From assembly GCF_001984825.2 (NCBI RefSeq), contig NZ_CP043318.1:2232001-2296000 (forward strand): a DNA stretch of 64,000 bases, given 5' to 3'. Of this stretch, positions 1-10,316 are shown piece after piece. Numbering within the stretch: position 1 is the first letter of the stretch; every line of letters starts with the position of its first letter. This DNA is from Enterobacter chengduensis (GTDB lineage: Bacteria; Pseudomonadota; Gammaproteobacteria; Enterobacterales; Enterobacteriaceae). Under the pieces are notes generated by a model, which worked only from the letters and a program-made list of their open reading frames with translations, was not told the DNA's origin and made no database searches. A program made the translations under genes and the position numbers.

Positions 1-104
1 CATCACAATTCAGTGTAAGTCATACTTTAAGTTCGATGAATGCAGTATTGCATTTGTTTTGGCAATACAAATGCTGCACACTATTCTAAAATCAGTATAA
101 TAAC

Positions 105-116
105 TTAGCAAGCTAA
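105..116. promoter_or_regulatory. SlyA operator upstream of slyA
   Basis: The 12-bp perfect palindrome TTAGCAAGCTAA is the published consensus SlyA binding site. It lies just after a good -10 hexamer (TATAAT, 96-101) and 16 bp before the slyA ribosome binding site, so SlyA probably represses its own gene here. The palindrome is seen; autoregulation is known for the family; occupancy is inferred. Confidence 0.8.
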
Positions 117-132
117 TTATAAGGAGATGAAA

Positions 133-567
133 TTGGAATCGCCATTAGGTTCTGATCTGGCAAGGTTGGTACGCGTCTGGCGTGCTCTGATTGACCATCG
201 CCTGAAACCTCTTGAACTCACCCAGACGCACTGGGTGACGCTGCACAACATTCACCAGCTGCCGCCCGACCAGTCGCAAATTCAACTGGCAAAAGCGATA
301 GGCATTGAGCAACCGTCGCTGGTGCGCACGCTTGACCAGCTGGAAGATAAGGGGTTGATCTCGCGCCAAACCTGCGCCAGCGATCGTCGCGCCAAGCGGA
401 TTAAACTCACCGAGAAAGCGGCGCCTATTATCACGGAGATGGAAGCCGTGATTACCAAGACGCGCGGTGAGATTTTGTCAGGCGTGTCGCCGGCCGAGCT
501 GGAGATGCTTATCAGCCTGATTGCTCGCCTTGAGCAAAACATTCACGAGCTGCAGTCGCGCGACTGA
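133..567 (+). CDS. slyA: MarR-family transcriptional regulator SlyA
   Basis: SlyA is a dimeric winged-helix DNA-binding protein that counteracts H-NS silencing and regulates envelope and virulence genes. The product is near-identical to E. coli SlyA throughout, including the recognition-helix region [21 protein letters not shown] and the wing with [12 protein letters not shown] chose the TTG at 133 (144 aa, the E. coli length) because AAGGAG at 121-126 is 6 nt upstream of it. The in-frame ATG at 127 abuts that Shine-Dalgarno with no spacing and would add only two residues. A SlyA palindrome precedes the gene and a terminator follows. Confidence 0.95.
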   Translation: MESPLGSDLARLVRVWRALIDHRLKPLELTQTHWVTLHNIHQLPPDQSQIQLAKAIGIEQPSLVRTLDQLEDKGLISRQTCASDRRAKRIKLTEKAAPIITEMEAVITKTRGEILSGVSPAELEMLISLIARLEQNIHELQSRD

Positions 568-578
568 ACAGACAACAG

Positions 579-605
579 GGCCTTGCATCCGCAAGGCCTT
601 TTTTC
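579..605 (+). terminator. slyA rho-independent terminator
   Basis: A perfect 8-bp stem (GGCCTTGC/GCAAGGCC) with a 4-nt loop is followed by a run of T. It lies 11 bp after the slyA stop and touches the end of the convergent diguanylate cyclase gene. Confidence 0.9.
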
Positions 606-1966
606 TATTTAAAGATAACGACGCGGTTACGGCCTGTCTCTTTTGCTTCATATATCGCTTTATCCGCGCTTTCCACGCACTCTTCTGCGGTCGTTGACGA
701 CGACGTAGCCGTAAACACCCCCATGCTGATGGTGATCGGCTCCGGCAGATGGCCCCCGCTGCTGGTTTTATCAAAGCTGCTCAGGTTCAACCGGATACGT
801 TCCGCCACCTGGCCTGCGGCATCTGAAGAGGTATTGGCCAGCATCAGGACAAACTCTTCGCCGCCGATACGCGCCGCGATATCATGCGGGCGAACGGAAT
901 CCATCAGCAGATTAGCGACAAACTGCAGGACTTTATCGCCCTGGAGATGGCCATAGTTGTCATTGATGCGCTTGAAGCGATCGAGATCGCTCACGATAAC
1001 CGACACGGGGCGGGTGGGCTTAGCATCGTCCAGCGCCTGGCTCAGGGATTCATAAAAATAGCTGCGGTTATAGAGGCGCGTGAGCGGATCGCGAATCGAA
1101 TTTTGATACGACTGCTGATACTTTACATGCGAGTCGCGATACAGCCTGAAAACATCGTAAAGCAGAACGAAAATAATGATCAGCGTCGCGACGGTTTCAA
1201 ATAGCCGGGCGCGATACCACGAGATATCTTCGGCATGTCCACCCAATAGCAGCATTGTGAGCGTGACGATATAGCAGAGACACAGAAAATTCCCGCCCGC
1301 CCAGAATAGGTTACGCACGCGCGTAATAATCATCAGCGTTGCTAATGTCACCACCCAGAGCACAATTAAAGAAATATTAATACAGTGGCTCCAGAGAACC
1401 ATAAACTGCCGTGTTTCATTATCAATCAGATCGATGGATAAGAACCCTGAATGGCTGGAGTACATCCAGGTCAGAATTAGCACGCAGGCGGTAAAAAGAC
1501 AGGCGCTACTTACGATGGCGATATGCGCCAGGCGTGAAAGAGGCTGATTGCGAATGGGGAAGAGTAATGCGGAAGCGATTATCAACAGCGCCATTAAGAT
1601 ATGGCGGAACATATAGTAGATCATCGCATCGTTGTAGTTCACGACGTTGAACTGGTAGAGGTCCAGCCAGGCGGGAAAACTGGACAGCGTGCCGACCATC
1701 AGCAATGCCGACCCGGCAAAGGCAAAGGCTATTGGAACCAGATACAGCCGCTTCTTATCACACCAGTATTTCATTGCCATAAAACAGGCAATAAACAGGT
1801 GAAAGACAAGTAGAAAAATGGTGAGCGTTGGGAACAAGAGCGGCGAGAAGGAGGGAACCCATTCAGCCAGTTTTGAAAATAGAGCTTGTAATATTCCGAT
1901 GACAATAATGCAACCGAAAAAAAACGAGAGATAACGACCTTTTACAGAACGACTATTCGCAAGCAT
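605..1966 (-). CDS. Membrane-bound diguanylate cyclase (GGDEF)
   Basis: It is predicted to make cyclic di-GMP from two GTP at the inner membrane. The N-terminal ~280 residues hold about eight hydrophobic segments, resembling a MASE-type sensor domain. The C-terminal ~165 residues are a GGDEF domain with DPLTRLYNR, SDLDRFKRINDNYGH and an intact GGEEF active site. An RxxD (RPHD) lies five residues before GGEEF, the position of the product-inhibition I-site, so feedback inhibition is likely. It is convergent with slyA and sits between slyA and slyB, which are neighbours in E. coli K-12. No EAL domain is present. The sensed signal is not evident. Confidence 0.88.
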   Translation of the reverse strand: MLANSRSVKGRYLSFFFGCIIVIGILQALFSKLAEWVPSFSPLLFPTLTIFLLVFHLFIACFMAMKYWCDKKRLYLVPIAFAFAGSALLMVGTLSSFPAWLDLYQFNVVNYNDAMIYYMFRHILMALLIIASALLFPIRNQPLSRLAHIAIVSSACLFTACVLILTWMYSSHSGFLSIDLIDNETRQFMVLWSHCINISLIVLWVVTLATLMIITRVRNLFWAGGNFLCLCYIVTLTMLLLGGHAEDISWYRARLFETVATLIIIFVLLYDVFRLYRDSHVKYQQSYQNSIRDPLTRLYNRSYFYESLSQALDDAKPTRPVSVIVSDLDRFKRINDNYGHLQGDKVLQFVANLLMDSVRPHDIAARIGGEEFVLMLANTSSDAAGQVAERIRLNLSSFDKTSSGGHLPEPITISMGVFTATSSSTTAEECVESADKAIYEAKETGRNRVVIFK

Positions 1967-2133
1967 ATAAATTTTTTTAAATTATTAAAAAGGAATGAAG
2001 GTAAGAGACTTGCGAAGAGTCTAAACAATTAATTCGATAAATACTTTGCGCAGAAACAATATACAGCTTAATTGATAATTGATGTTCTAAATATATTTTG
2101 TAAATATATTTATGTAAGTGATATATATTGTAA

Positions 2134-2170
2134 ATGGATGTGGTCCGGTGACCACATCCATTTTTTTTTT
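2134..2170 (+). terminator. Strong hairpin with T10 tract between the cyclase gene and slyB
   Basis: A perfect 12-bp stem (ATGGATGTGGTC paired with GACCACATCCAT) with a 4-nt loop is followed on the plus strand by about ten T. On the minus strand the same hairpin lies just past the slyB stop with an A-run before it. It may terminate slyB on the minus strand, but the long T-run serves a plus-strand transcript, for which no gene is visible. Confidence 0.75.
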
Positions 2171-2171
2171 A

Positions 2172-2639
2172 TTAACGTGGGGACACGGTCACCTGACGTC
2201 CGTTGCTCGCCAGCACTACGCGCTGGCCTGCAGAAAAGCGGGTATTGCCTTGTTTCTGAACAACCATGATCGTGCTGCCGTCGTCTTTACGAATTTCCAG
2301 CTCTACGCCCTGGGTTTTGTTCATCGCACCCTGAACGCCCTGGCCTGCTACACCACCCGCAACGGCACCTGCGGCTGTTGCAAGAGAACGGCCTGTACCA
2401 CCGCCGACGGTATTGCCCAGGAAACCACCCAGCACGGCACCGCCGATTGCGCCCATCACGTTGTTTTCATCACCACCCTGAATCTGTACAGGACGTGCGT
2501 TAACAACGGTACCGTAAGTCACGTTCTGAACCTGTTTCGCTTCAGAAGCGCTGTAAACGTCGCCAGAGAGTGAACTGTCATTCACACAGCCAGCCAGAGT
2601 TAAACCAATCAGCGAAACGCCCAGTACACGTAAAATCAT
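2172..2639 (-). CDS. slyB: Outer membrane lipoprotein SlyB
   Basis: SlyB is a PhoPQ-induced outer-membrane lipoprotein linked to envelope integrity under stress. The 155-aa product has a lipoprotein signal with the lipobox LAGC (Cys18) and the glycine-zipper region VMGAIGGAVLGGFLGNTVGGGTG, with a further Gly/Ala-rich stretch, typical of the family. Length equals that of E. coli SlyB. It is monocistronic here, divergent from anmK, with a PhoP-type promoter upstream. Confidence 0.95.
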   Translation of the reverse strand: MILRVLGVSLIGLTLAGCVNDSSLSGDVYSASEAKQVQNVTYGTVVNARPVQIQGGDENNVMGAIGGAVLGGFLGNTVGGGTGRSLATAAGAVAGGVAGQGVQGAMNKTQGVELEIRKDDGSTIMVVQKQGNTRFSAGQRVVLASNGRQVTVSPR

Positions 2640-2744
2640 TTGACTCTCCTGTTCACCAAAAACGCCCGATTCGGGGCATCCGTTATGGCTAAATTATATG
2701 GCATAAGGGGCCATAGTTCATATCTTTGCACTAACAATAGGAAA

Positions 2745-2779
2745 ATTGTACTTGAATTTGACTTAACGAGAGATAAACA
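2745..2779 (-). promoter_or_regulatory. PhoP box and -10 of slyB
   Basis: Reading the minus strand, TGTTTA and CGTTAA are separated by 5 nt (2779-2763), matching the direct-repeat PhoP box (T/G)GTTTA-N5-(T/G)GTTTA with one changed base. A TACAAT -10 hexamer (2750-2745) follows 12 nt later, the usual arrangement where the PhoP box replaces the -35. slyB is a known PhoP target; binding here is inferred. Confidence 0.75.
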
Positions 2780-2894
2780 GGGGCCGTCTGTGTTACCCGT
2801 CTGACATTGTTAAAAAATATTATCGCCGGATGGCAATGCTGCGCCGTTTATGGTTGAGTGGGTATCCTTAGCCCACGTAACGTAAGGAAAGCGC

Positions 2895-4019
2895 ATGAAA
2901 TCGGGTCGCTACATTGGTGTGATGTCGGGTACCAGCCTGGATGGGGTAGATGTCGTTCTGGCCGCCATTGACGAAAACATGGTGGCACAGCAGGCAAGCC
3001 TGACCTGGCCAATCCCCATTTCGCTGAAGGAAGATATTCTGAGCATCTGTCAGGGCCAGCAGTTGACCCTTTCCCAGCTTGGGCAACTTGACGTTCGCCT
3101 GGGGGCGCTGTTTGCGGATGCAGTGCAGGCATTGATGCAAAAAGAACATCTTCGCCCGCAGGATGTGGTGGCCATCGGGTGTCACGGACAAACGGTCTGG
3201 CATGAGCCCGGCGGAGAGGCCCCGCATACCCTGCAAATCGGCGATAACAACCAGATTGTGGCAAAGACGGGCGTAACGGTAGTTGGCGATTTTCGTCGTC
3301 GCGATATTGCCCTGGGCGGTCAGGGCGCGCCGCTGGTGCCCGCGTTCCATCAGGCGTTGCTGGCGCACCCGTCCGAACGGCGTATGGTGCTTAACATTGG
3401 CGGCATCGCCAATCTGTCAATGCTCATCCCAGGACAGCCGGTCCGCGGCTACGATACCGGCCCGGGCAACATGTTAATGGACGCCTGGATCTGGCGCCAG
3501 TGCGGCCAACCGTATGACAAAAACGCGGAGTGGGCGAGCGCGGGAAAAGTCATTTTGCCGCTGTTGCAGTCCATGCTGAGCGATCCCTATTTTGCCTTAC
3601 CCGCGCCGAAAAGCACGGGGCGTGAATACTTCAACTTAGGCTGGCTTGAACGTCAGCTGGCACCCTTCCCGGCGCTTGCGCCGCAGGATGTCCAGGCGAC
3701 GCTTGCCGAACTCACGGCCGTGTCGATCTCCGAACAGGTGCTTCTCAGCGGCGGATGTGAACGTCTGCTGGTGTGCGGAGGCGGAAGCCGCAATCCTCTG
3801 GTAATGGCGCGTCTTGCCGGGCTACTGCCGGGCACTGAAGTGTCGACGACGGATGAGGCAGGCATTAGCGGTGATGATATGGAAGCGCTGGCCTTCGCCT
3901 GGCTTGCATGGCGCACGATAGCCGGACTGCCGGGGAATTTACCGTCCGTAACCGGTGCGCGCGAGGCGAGCGTCCTTGGGGCGATTTTCCCGGCAAATCC
4001 TCGTCATAATCAGAGTTAA
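2895..4019 (+). CDS. anmK: Anhydro-N-acetylmuramic acid kinase
   Basis: AnmK phosphorylates and hydrolyses 1,6-anhydro-MurNAc to MurNAc-6-phosphate in the cytoplasm, a step of peptidoglycan recycling. The protein starts with the family signature [16 protein letters not shown] and contains [39 protein letters not shown] and [11 protein letters not shown], the ATP and sugar site segments of the sugar-kinase fold. At 374 aa it is close to the E. coli length (369). AAGGAAA precedes the ATG. It is divergent from slyB and followed by mliC. Confidence 0.96.
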   Translation: MKSGRYIGVMSGTSLDGVDVVLAAIDENMVAQQASLTWPIPISLKEDILSICQGQQLTLSQLGQLDVRLGALFADAVQALMQKEHLRPQDVVAIGCHGQTVWHEPGGEAPHTLQIGDNNQIVAKTGVTVVGDFRRRDIALGGQGAPLVPAFHQALLAHPSERRMVLNIGGIANLSMLIPGQPVRGYDTGPGNMLMDAWIWRQCGQPYDKNAEWASAGKVILPLLQSMLSDPYFALPAPKSTGREYFNLGWLERQLAPFPALAPQDVQATLAELTAVSISEQVLLSGGCERLLVCGGGSRNPLVMARLAGLLPGTEVSTTDEAGISGDDMEALAFAWLAWRTIAGLPGNLPSVTGAREASVLGAIFPANPRHNQS

Positions 4020-4112
4020 CTGAAATTCAGCGCGGCGCGTCGTCGTTAGAATGGAACGAAACAGGAGGGCAGCCATGCCCTCCAGGACCAGGAAAGTCTT
4101 CGGAATACGCCC

Positions 4113-4436
4113 ATGAAAAAACTACTTCTTATTGCCGCCCCTTTGTTGCTCTCAGGATGCAGCGTCTACAACCAGCTTATTGAGCGCATGCAGACCGATA
4201 CGCTGGAGTATCGCTGCGACGAAAAGCCGCTGACGGTAAAGCTGAATAATCCACGCCAGGAAGCCAGTTTTGTTTACGACAATAAATTGCTGACGCTGAA
4301 GCAGGGCATGTCGGCCTCGGGCGCACGCTACACCGACGGTATCTATGTCTTCTGGTCGAAAGGCGACAGCGCTACGGTCTACAAACGCGACCGCATTGTG
4401 CTGAACAATTGCCAGCTCGAAAATCCGAAGCGTTGA
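4113..4436 (+). CDS. mliC: Membrane-bound lysozyme inhibitor lipoprotein MliC
   Basis: MliC (YdhA) is an outer-membrane lipoprotein that inhibits C-type lysozyme in the periplasm. The 107-aa product has a lipobox LLSGC with Cys16, followed by the compact beta-barrel domain; [40 protein letters not shown] and the C-terminal NNCQLE carry the conserved cysteines that form the disulfide. It lies between anmK and pdxH in the same order as in E. coli. Confidence 0.93.
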   Translation: MKKLLLIAAPLLLSGCSVYNQLIERMQTDTLEYRCDEKPLTVKLNNPRQEASFVYDNKLLTLKQGMSASGARYTDGIYVFWSKGDSATVYKRDRIVLNNCQLENPKR

Positions 4437-4493
4437 GATTTTTACAGGGGCGGCGCACAATAGCGCCACCCACTCTCAACGTCAGCTAACGCC

Positions 4494-5150
4494 ATGTCAG
4501 ATAACGACGAACTGCAGCAAATTGCGCATCTGCGCCGTGAATACACCAAAGGCGGCCTGCGTCGCCAGGATCTTCCCGCTGAACCCCTCGTGCTTTTTGA
4601 ACGCTGGCTGAAACAGGCCTGCGAAGCGAAACTCGCCGACCCAACGGCCATGGTTGTCGCCACGGTAGATGAAAACGGTCAACCGTATCAGCGCATCGTA
4701 TTGCTCAAGCATTATGACGAGAAAGGGCTGGTGTTCTACACCAACCTTGGCAGCCGCAAGGCGCACCACTTAGAAAACAATCCGCGCATCAGCCTGCTGT
4801 TCCCGTGGCACATGCTGGAACGACAGGTCATGGTCACCGGCAAGGCGGAACGTCTCTCGACCCTTGAAGTGGTGAAATATTTCCACAGCCGCCCGCGCGA
4901 CAGCCAGATTGGCGCCTGGGTATCAAAACAGTCCAGCCGAATTTCTGCCCGCGGCGTGTTGGAAAGTAAATTCCTGGAGCTTAAGCAGAAGTTCCAGCAG
5001 GGTGAAATCCCCCTGCCAAGCTTCTGGGGCGGCTTCCGTATCCCGATTGAGCAAATAGAGTTCTGGCAGGGGGGCGAACATCGCCTGCACGACCGCTTTT
5101 TATACCAGCGCGAGGATAGCGGCTGGAAAATCGACAGACTGGCGCCGTAA
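4494..5150 (+). CDS. pdxH: Pyridoxine/pyridoxamine 5'-phosphate oxidase
   Basis: PdxH uses FMN and oxygen to convert PNP or PMP to pyridoxal 5'-phosphate, the last step of vitamin B6 synthesis. The 218-aa product equals the E. coli length and contains the FMN-binding segments [28 protein letters not shown] and the C-terminal signature [25 protein letters not shown]. It lies just upstream of tyrS, with pdxY (PLP salvage) next, so two B6 genes flank tyrS. Confidence 0.97.
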   Translation: MSDNDELQQIAHLRREYTKGGLRRQDLPAEPLVLFERWLKQACEAKLADPTAMVVATVDENGQPYQRIVLLKHYDEKGLVFYTNLGSRKAHHLENNPRISLLFPWHMLERQVMVTGKAERLSTLEVVKYFHSRPRDSQIGAWVSKQSSRISARGVLESKFLELKQKFQQGEIPLPSFWGGFRIPIEQIEFWQGGEHRLHDRFLYQREDSGWKIDRLAP

Positions 5151-5275
5151 TCCCCGAAATTTGTTGATTTAAGCGCTAGCGCACGCCGCGCTTGCGCTTT
5201 ATTCTATGGTCCTTTCGCATCAGGCGAAAAGTCGTGTACCGGCAAAGGTGCAGTCGTTTATACATGGAGAATTTG

Positions 5276-6550
5276 ATGGCAAGCAGTAACTTGATTAAAC
5301 AATTGCAAGAGCGGGGCCTCGTGGCCCAGGTGACGGACGAGGAAGCGTTAGCAGAGCGACTGGCGCAAGGCCCGATCGCGCTCTATTGCGGCTTCGATCC
5401 CACCGCTGACAGCTTGCATTTGGGGCATCTTGTTCCATTGTTATGCCTGAAACGCTTCCAGATGGCGGGCCATAAGCCTGTTGCTCTGGTGGGTGGCGCA
5501 ACCGGTCTGATTGGTGACCCGAGCTTTAAAGCCGCTGAGCGTAAACTGAATACCGAAGATACCGTGCAGGAGTGGGTGGATAAGATCCGCAAACAGGTTG
5601 CACCTTTCCTCGACTTCGACTGTGGTGATAACGCTGCAATTGCCGCGAACAACTACGACTGGTTTGGCAGCATGAACGTGCTGACCTTCCTGCGCGATAT
5701 CGGCAAGCACTTCTCTGTTAACCAGATGATTAACAAAGAGGCGGTTAAGCAGCGTCTGAACCGTGACGATCAGGGTATCTCTTTTACCGAGTTCTCCTAC
5801 AACCTGCTGCAGGGGTATGACTTTGCCTGCCTGAACAAGCTGCACGGCGTTTCCCTGCAGATTGGCGGTTCTGACCAGTGGGGTAACATCACCTCCGGTA
5901 TCGACCTGACCCGCCGTCTGCACCAGAACCAGGTCTTCGGTCTGACCGTTCCGCTGATCACCAAAGCAGACGGCACCAAATTCGGCAAGACGGAAGGCGG
6001 CGCGGTGTGGCTGGATCCGAAGAAAACCAGCCCGTACAAATTCTACCAGTTCTGGATCAACACGGCAGACGCCGATGTTTACCGCTTCCTGAAGTTCTTC
6101 ACCTTCATGGATATTGCAGACATCAATGCGCTGGAAGAAGAAGACAAGAACAGCGGTAAAGCACCGCGCGCCCAGTACGTGCTGGCGGACGAAGTGACCA
6201 AACTGGTTCACGGCGAAGAAGGTCTGGCCGCGGCAAAACGCATTACCGCAAGCCTGTTCAACGGTACCCTGAGCGATCTGAGCGAAGCGGACTTCGAACA
6301 GCTGGCGCAGGACGGCGTACCGATGGTTGAGATGGAAAAAGGGGCTGACCTGATGCAGGCGCTGGTGGACTCCGAGCTCCAGCCTTCCCGCGGTCAGGCG
6401 CGTAAAACCATCGCGTCTAATGCGATCACCATCAACGGTGAAAAGCAGGCCGATCCGGAATATACCTTCGTTGACGGCGACCGTCTGTATGGCCGCTACA
6501 CGCTGCTGCGTCGCGGTAAGAAAAACTACTGCCTTGTCTGCTGGAAGTAA
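5276..6550 (+). CDS. tyrS: Tyrosyl-tRNA synthetase
   Basis: TyrS charges tRNA-Tyr with tyrosine in the cytoplasm. It is a class Ic synthetase with the HIGH-type motif HLGH in [16 protein letters not shown], the KMSKS equivalent KFGKT, and a C-terminal S4-like RNA-binding domain ([20 protein letters not shown]). I start at ATG 5276 ([11 protein letters not shown], 424 aa, the E. coli length), preceded by TGGAGA. A longer open frame from 5192 lacks family similarity in its extra 28 residues. A strong terminator follows. Confidence 0.98.
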   Translation: MASSNLIKQLQERGLVAQVTDEEALAERLAQGPIALYCGFDPTADSLHLGHLVPLLCLKRFQMAGHKPVALVGGATGLIGDPSFKAAERKLNTEDTVQEWVDKIRKQVAPFLDFDCGDNAAIAANNYDWFGSMNVLTFLRDIGKHFSVNQMINKEAVKQRLNRDDQGISFTEFSYNLLQGYDFACLNKLHGVSLQIGGSDQWGNITSGIDLTRRLHQNQVFGLTVPLITKADGTKFGKTEGGAVWLDPKKTSPYKFYQFWINTADADVYRFLKFFTFMDIADINALEEEDKNSGKAPRAQYVLADEVTKLVHGEEGLAAAKRITASLFNGTLSDLSEADFEQLAQDGVPMVEMEKGADLMQALVDSELQPSRGQARKTIASNAITINGEKQADPEYTFVDGDRLYGRYTLLRRGKKNYCLVCWK

Positions 6551-6563
6551 TTAACAGTCTCCA

Positions 6564-6595
6564 GGGGCGTGGGAAACCACGCCCCTTTTTGTTTT
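6564..6595 (+). terminator. tyrS terminator
   Basis: A perfect 9-bp GC-rich stem (GGGGCGTGG/CCACGCCCC) with a GAAA loop is followed by a T-rich tract. It lies between tyrS and pdxY, so pdxY probably needs read-through or its own promoter. Confidence 0.92.
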
Positions 6596-6617
6596 TTCAG
6601 GGTTTGGTAAGAAAATA

Positions 6618-7478
6618 ATGAAGAATATCCTCGCCATTCAGTCCCACGTTGTATTTGGACATGCTGGCAACAGCGCAGCGGAATTTCCCATGCGTCGCCT
6701 CGGCGTCAACGTCTGGCCCCTCAATACCGTGCAGTTCTCAAACCACACGCAGTACGGCAAATGGACCGGCTGCGTGATGCCGCCTTCGCACCTTACCGAG
6801 GTTGTGCAGGGCATTGCGGATATCGACCAGCTCAGGCGCTGTGACGCCGTGCTGAGCGGTTATCTCGGCTCAGCGGAGCAGGGGGAGCATATCCTCGGCA
6901 TCGTGCGCCAGGTGAAAGCGGCAAACCCGTCGGCAAAATACTTCTGCGACCCCGTCATGGGCCATCCGGAGAAAGGCTGTATCGTGGCGCCCGGCGTCGC
7001 AGAGTTTCACGTCCGCCACGCGCTGCCCGCCAGCGATATCATTGCGCCAAACCTGGTTGAGCTTGAAATTCTCTGCGAGCATTCGGTTAACAGCGTAGAT
7101 GAGGCGGTAAGCGCGTCTCGCGAGCTGATCGCTCAGGGGCCGGAAGTCGTGCTGGTAAAACACCTCGCGCGCGCGGGGCTGAGCCAGGACCGTTTTGAGA
7201 TGCTGCTGGTGACGAAAGTTGACGCCTGGCATATCAGCCGTCCGCTGGTCGATTTCGGCCTGCGACAGCCGGTTGGCGTGGGGGATGTGACCAGCGGGCT
7301 TCTGCTGGTGAAATTGCTGCAGGGCGCAACGGTGAGAGACGCGCTGGAGCATGTCACTGCGGCGGTGTACGAAATCATGATTGCGACGAAAGAGATGCAG
7401 GAATATGAGCTGCAGGTGGTCGCGGCGCAGGATCGTATCGCGAAGCCGGAGCACTATTTTAGCGCAACGCAGTTGTAA
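6618..7478 (+). CDS. pdxY: Pyridoxal kinase PdxY
   Basis: PdxY phosphorylates pyridoxal to PLP in the B6 salvage pathway. The 286-aa protein shows the ribokinase-like fold: [23 protein letters not shown] at the N-terminus, FCDPVMG and [10 protein letters not shown] in the middle, and the ATP/anion-hole motif [13 protein letters not shown] near the C-terminus with the catalytic aspartate. It follows tyrS as in E. coli and is convergent with the GST gene across a REP element. Confidence 0.96.
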   Translation: MKNILAIQSHVVFGHAGNSAAEFPMRRLGVNVWPLNTVQFSNHTQYGKWTGCVMPPSHLTEVVQGIADIDQLRRCDAVLSGYLGSAEQGEHILGIVRQVKAANPSAKYFCDPVMGHPEKGCIVAPGVAEFHVRHALPASDIIAPNLVELEILCEHSVNSVDEAVSASRELIAQGPEVVLVKHLARAGLSQDRFEMLLVTKVDAWHISRPLVDFGLRQPVGVGDVTSGLLLVKLLQGATVRDALEHVTAAVYEIMIATKEMQEYELQVVAAQDRIAKPEHYFSATQL

Positions 7479-7480
7479 AA

Positions 7481-7554
7481 CATGCCGGGTGGCGCTGCGC
7501 TTACCCGGCCTACAAAACCCCTAGGCCCGTGCAAGCGAAGCGCCGCCGGGCGAT
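7481..7554. repeat. REP/BIME element between pdxY and gstA
   Basis: Two opposed copies of the enterobacterial REP palindrome (GCCGGGTGGCGCTGCGC... and ...GCGCCGCCGGGCG) are separated by a short spacer containing CCTACAAAACCCCTAGGCC. It fills the gap between two convergent genes, where such elements act as mRNA 3'-end stabilisers or gyrase sites. Confidence 0.85.
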
Positions 7555-7555
7555 A

Positions 7556-8161
7556 TTAGCTAAGACCTTCCGCTTTCAGCGCCGCAGCCACCGCAGGACG
7601 CTCTGCGACGCGTTTCATATACGATGCGATGTGGTCTAACCCTTCCAGATTCAGCTTAACCGCGCGCGCCCAGCGCAGAACGGTAAACAGGTACGCGTCG
7701 GCAATCGTGAAGCGCGAACCGCTAATCCACTGGTCGTCTTTCAGCGACGCGTTAACGTACTGCAGCTTTTTCTCAAGAAGCGCACGTACGGTCGGTTTGA
7801 ACTCTTCTGGCGTATCCGGGCGGAACAGCGGCGTAAAGCCTTTGTGCAGTTCGGTTGCAATATAGTTCAGCCATTCCAGCGTCTTATAGCGAGAAACGGT
7901 ACTGACCGGCGCCAGCAGCTGGCGATCCGGCACGCTGTCGGCCAGGAACTGCATAATCGCCACGCCTTCGGTCAGCAGAGTACCATCATCCAGCAGGAGC
8001 GCCGGAACTTGTCCCTTGGGGTTAATAGCAAGAAAATCATCGCCATTTTCCAGACGCTTTTTCATCAGATCAACGCCATCCAGCGTGAAATCTTTGCCGC
8101 TCTCGCGCAGGGTGATATGTGAAGCAAGAGAGCACGCGCCCGGTTTGTAGAACAGTTTCAT
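7556..8161 (-). CDS. gstA: Glutathione S-transferase GstA
   Basis: A cytoplasmic beta-class glutathione transferase that conjugates glutathione to electrophiles. The 201-aa product matches E. coli GstA in length. It begins [18 protein letters not shown], with the catalytic Cys10 of bacterial GSTs. The glutathione-binding segment [24 protein letters not shown] is intact, and the C-terminal all-helical domain includes [14 protein letters not shown]. It is transcribed away from dtpA's terminator. Confidence 0.94.
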   Translation of the reverse strand: MKLFYKPGACSLASHITLRESGKDFTLDGVDLMKKRLENGDDFLAINPKGQVPALLLDDGTLLTEGVAIMQFLADSVPDRQLLAPVSTVSRYKTLEWLNYIATELHKGFTPLFRPDTPEEFKPTVRALLEKKLQYVNASLKDDQWISGSRFTIADAYLFTVLRWARAVKLNLEGLDHIASYMKRVAERPAVAAALKAEGLS

Positions 8162-8210
8162 CGGTAACTCCTTTTTGCTGAGGTTTCAGCTATGTTAGTG
8201 CGCGGATAGA

Positions 8211-8240
8211 CAAAAAAAAAGCCGCTAATGCATTAGCGGC
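8211..8240 (-). terminator. dtpA terminator
   Basis: The palindrome GCCGCTAATG/CATTAGCGGC (8221-8240) is followed on the minus strand by a run of T (A-run 8212-8220 on the plus strand). It lies 26 bp beyond the dtpA stop and so ends dtpA transcription. Confidence 0.9.
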
Positions 8241-8266
8241 TTTTCTTCGGTCGTTTCTCAATACTC

Positions 8267-9775
8267 TTACGCGTTAGCGGTGTTGGTCGCTTTTGCGGTT
8301 TTATCGTCATTCTGAGTCATACGATTCAGCTTCGGCGCGGTCAGCAGCATCAGAACGGCAATTACCGCTGTCGCGATACCAATCTGCATGAACACGGTAC
8401 CGTAGACGTTCAGGGAGACCAGTGGGTCAGTAACGTTTTCCGGCACGGCCATCAGGTTCGCAATTTTACCTGCGATAATTGCTGCACCGGCAGTGGTCAG
8501 GAACCAGCTACCCATGATGAAGCCCATCAGACGCTGTGGAACCAGCTGAGCCACCATCGCCAGACCCAGACCGGAGATCATCAGTTCGCCGATAGACTGC
8601 AGCGCGTAGCTCAGAATCAGCCAGTTAACGGACACAATACCTGCGTCGGTCGCAAATTTAGTCCCCAGCGGCAGCACGAGGAACGCACCGGAGCACAGCA
8701 CCATACCAATCGCAAACTTATGCGGCATCGGCAGACGGTCGCCCATCTTGTTATAGATAGCGGCCAGAATCGGGCTACCAATCATGATCCAGAACGGGTT
8801 CAGGGCCTGATACTGCTCCGGCTCGAACGCGATACCCAGGATACTGTGCTCAACGTTACGAATGGCGAAGAAGTTCAGAGACGTTGGCATCTGGCTGTAC
8901 AGTACGAAGAAGATGATTGCTTCCAGCATCAGAATGAACGCCACAATCATCTTACGGCGTGCAGCACCCTGCATAGCGAACGCTTCTTTCGCGAAGATGA
9001 TCACGATACCCAGCGCAACCACGCCCAGAACGGCGCGAGCGATACCCTGGTTGTGCAGCAGCCAGGTGGCGATCGCAGCCAGAACCACAACGCCCACGAT
9101 GGTCGCCAGCAGTTTGCCCATATGCACAGGTTCGAAGTCAGGTTTTGAACCGTAGTCTTTAACCCAGCTGCGGCAGAACAGGAAGTTCACCACGGTGATC
9201 AGCATACCGACGAAGCTCAGCGCAAACGCCACGCTCCAGCCGAACTTAGCTGCGAGCCATGGGGTTGCCAGCATGGAGAAGAATGAACCGATGTTGATGG
9301 ACATATAGTACATGGTGAATGCACCGTCCAGACGCGGGTCATCTTTGCTGTAGCAGGTAGAGAGCAGGGAGGACGGGTTCGCTTTGAACAGCCCGTTACC
9401 GACGGCAATTGTCGCCATACCCATATACACGACAGCGGCATCATGCCCTGACCATGCTACCAGACCATAGCCAATCGCCAGGACAATGGCGCCCAGCATG
9501 ATGACACGTTTAGTCCCGAGAACTTTATCACCCAGCCAGCCGCCAATAGCAACCAGACCGTAGACGAGGGCGCTGAAGGAGGAGAACAGCGTGATGGAAT
9601 CGGCTTCGGACATACCCAGCTGTTTTACCAGGTAAACCGCCATGATCCCTTGCAGGCCGTAATAACCAAAACGCTCCCATAACTCAATAGAGAAGATGAG
9701 ATAGAACGCTTTTGGTTGTTTAAAAGCGTTAAGACTCACGCTTTCATCTGTTGGTTTATTGTTTGCAGTAGACAC
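8267..9775 (-). CDS. dtpA: Dipeptide/tripeptide permease A (POT family)
   Basis: A proton-coupled inner-membrane importer of di- and tripeptides (TppB/DtpA). The 502-aa product has the family motif [22 protein letters not shown] in helix 1 (the ExxER-type proton-coupling segment) and [26 protein letters not shown], with about 14 hydrophobic helices. Length matches E. coli DtpA (500). It is monocistronic, with a long non-coding region upstream. OmpR regulates the E. coli homologue; I did not recognise an OmpR site here. Confidence 0.95.
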   Translation of the reverse strand: MSTANNKPTDESVSLNAFKQPKAFYLIFSIELWERFGYYGLQGIMAVYLVKQLGMSEADSITLFSSFSALVYGLVAIGGWLGDKVLGTKRVIMLGAIVLAIGYGLVAWSGHDAAVVYMGMATIAVGNGLFKANPSSLLSTCYSKDDPRLDGAFTMYYMSINIGSFFSMLATPWLAAKFGWSVAFALSFVGMLITVVNFLFCRSWVKDYGSKPDFEPVHMGKLLATIVGVVVLAAIATWLLHNQGIARAVLGVVALGIVIIFAKEAFAMQGAARRKMIVAFILMLEAIIFFVLYSQMPTSLNFFAIRNVEHSILGIAFEPEQYQALNPFWIMIGSPILAAIYNKMGDRLPMPHKFAIGMVLCSGAFLVLPLGTKFATDAGIVSVNWLILSYALQSIGELMISGLGLAMVAQLVPQRLMGFIMGSWFLTTAGAAIIAGKIANLMAVPENVTDPLVSLNVYGTVFMQIGIATAVIAVLMLLTAPKLNRMTQNDDKTAKATNTANA

Positions 9776-10316
9776 ATATACCTCTTTTTTTACATCCCAT
9801 ATTAACGGGGGTGTTCATAGCGCGATGGCCGTAGCCCATACGCCTTATAGTTATATTGGGAGGAGAAACGGCGGGTAATGTTCACTATCCTGCCCCATCT
9901 GGCAAGACGTTTGTAATAATCTGTTACATATATCTGGAGTGGTATAATCGTCGGTTCATACAAATGTTATTCAGCGTTAAATTTTATACGATGAGTAAAG
10001 GGAGTTTTTTCGACTGGCGATAACCCTCCCTGACCGGCATTTGGCGATATGTTCTGCTATTTGCCTCTTCTGGCAGTGGTATAGCCCATATTCTGAAAAA
10101 TAGCTGGTCTTATCGTCGGTAAAGAAAGAGAAGCATCTTGTCAGACAAAGGGTTTAAGCCGATTTTGACAACAAAAAATCAACATGAAGTTATCAGGGTG
10201 ATCGCGATCACAGATGTATAGAAATTTTTGGATATGAAAGAAGTATTAACCTGTTTGGGCGTTAAACAGCCGAACAAGTGACAGGTTAGGGCAAACGAAA
10301 GGCGGACAAATAACGG
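9776..10316. other. Long non-coding region upstream of dtpA
   Basis: About 540 bp between the dtpA start and the nth terminator. The small open frames here look like chance and I see no gene. The part nearest dtpA presumably holds its promoter, and a CRP-like palindrome lies at 10197-10212. Confidence 0.6.
10197..10212. promoter_or_regulatory. CRP-like palindrome
   Basis: GGTGA-N6-TCACA with the symmetric core GTGATCGCGATCAC resembles the CRP consensus TGTGA-N6-TCACA, with one mismatch. It lies about 420 bp upstream of dtpA and downstream of nth, so its target is unclear. It could also be chance. Confidence 0.35.

Noticed and set aside
5441-6211. A 256-codon minus-strand frame inside tyrS
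   Set aside because: It is the reverse-strand shadow of a well-supported gene with strong codon bias and has no ribosome site or family similarity.
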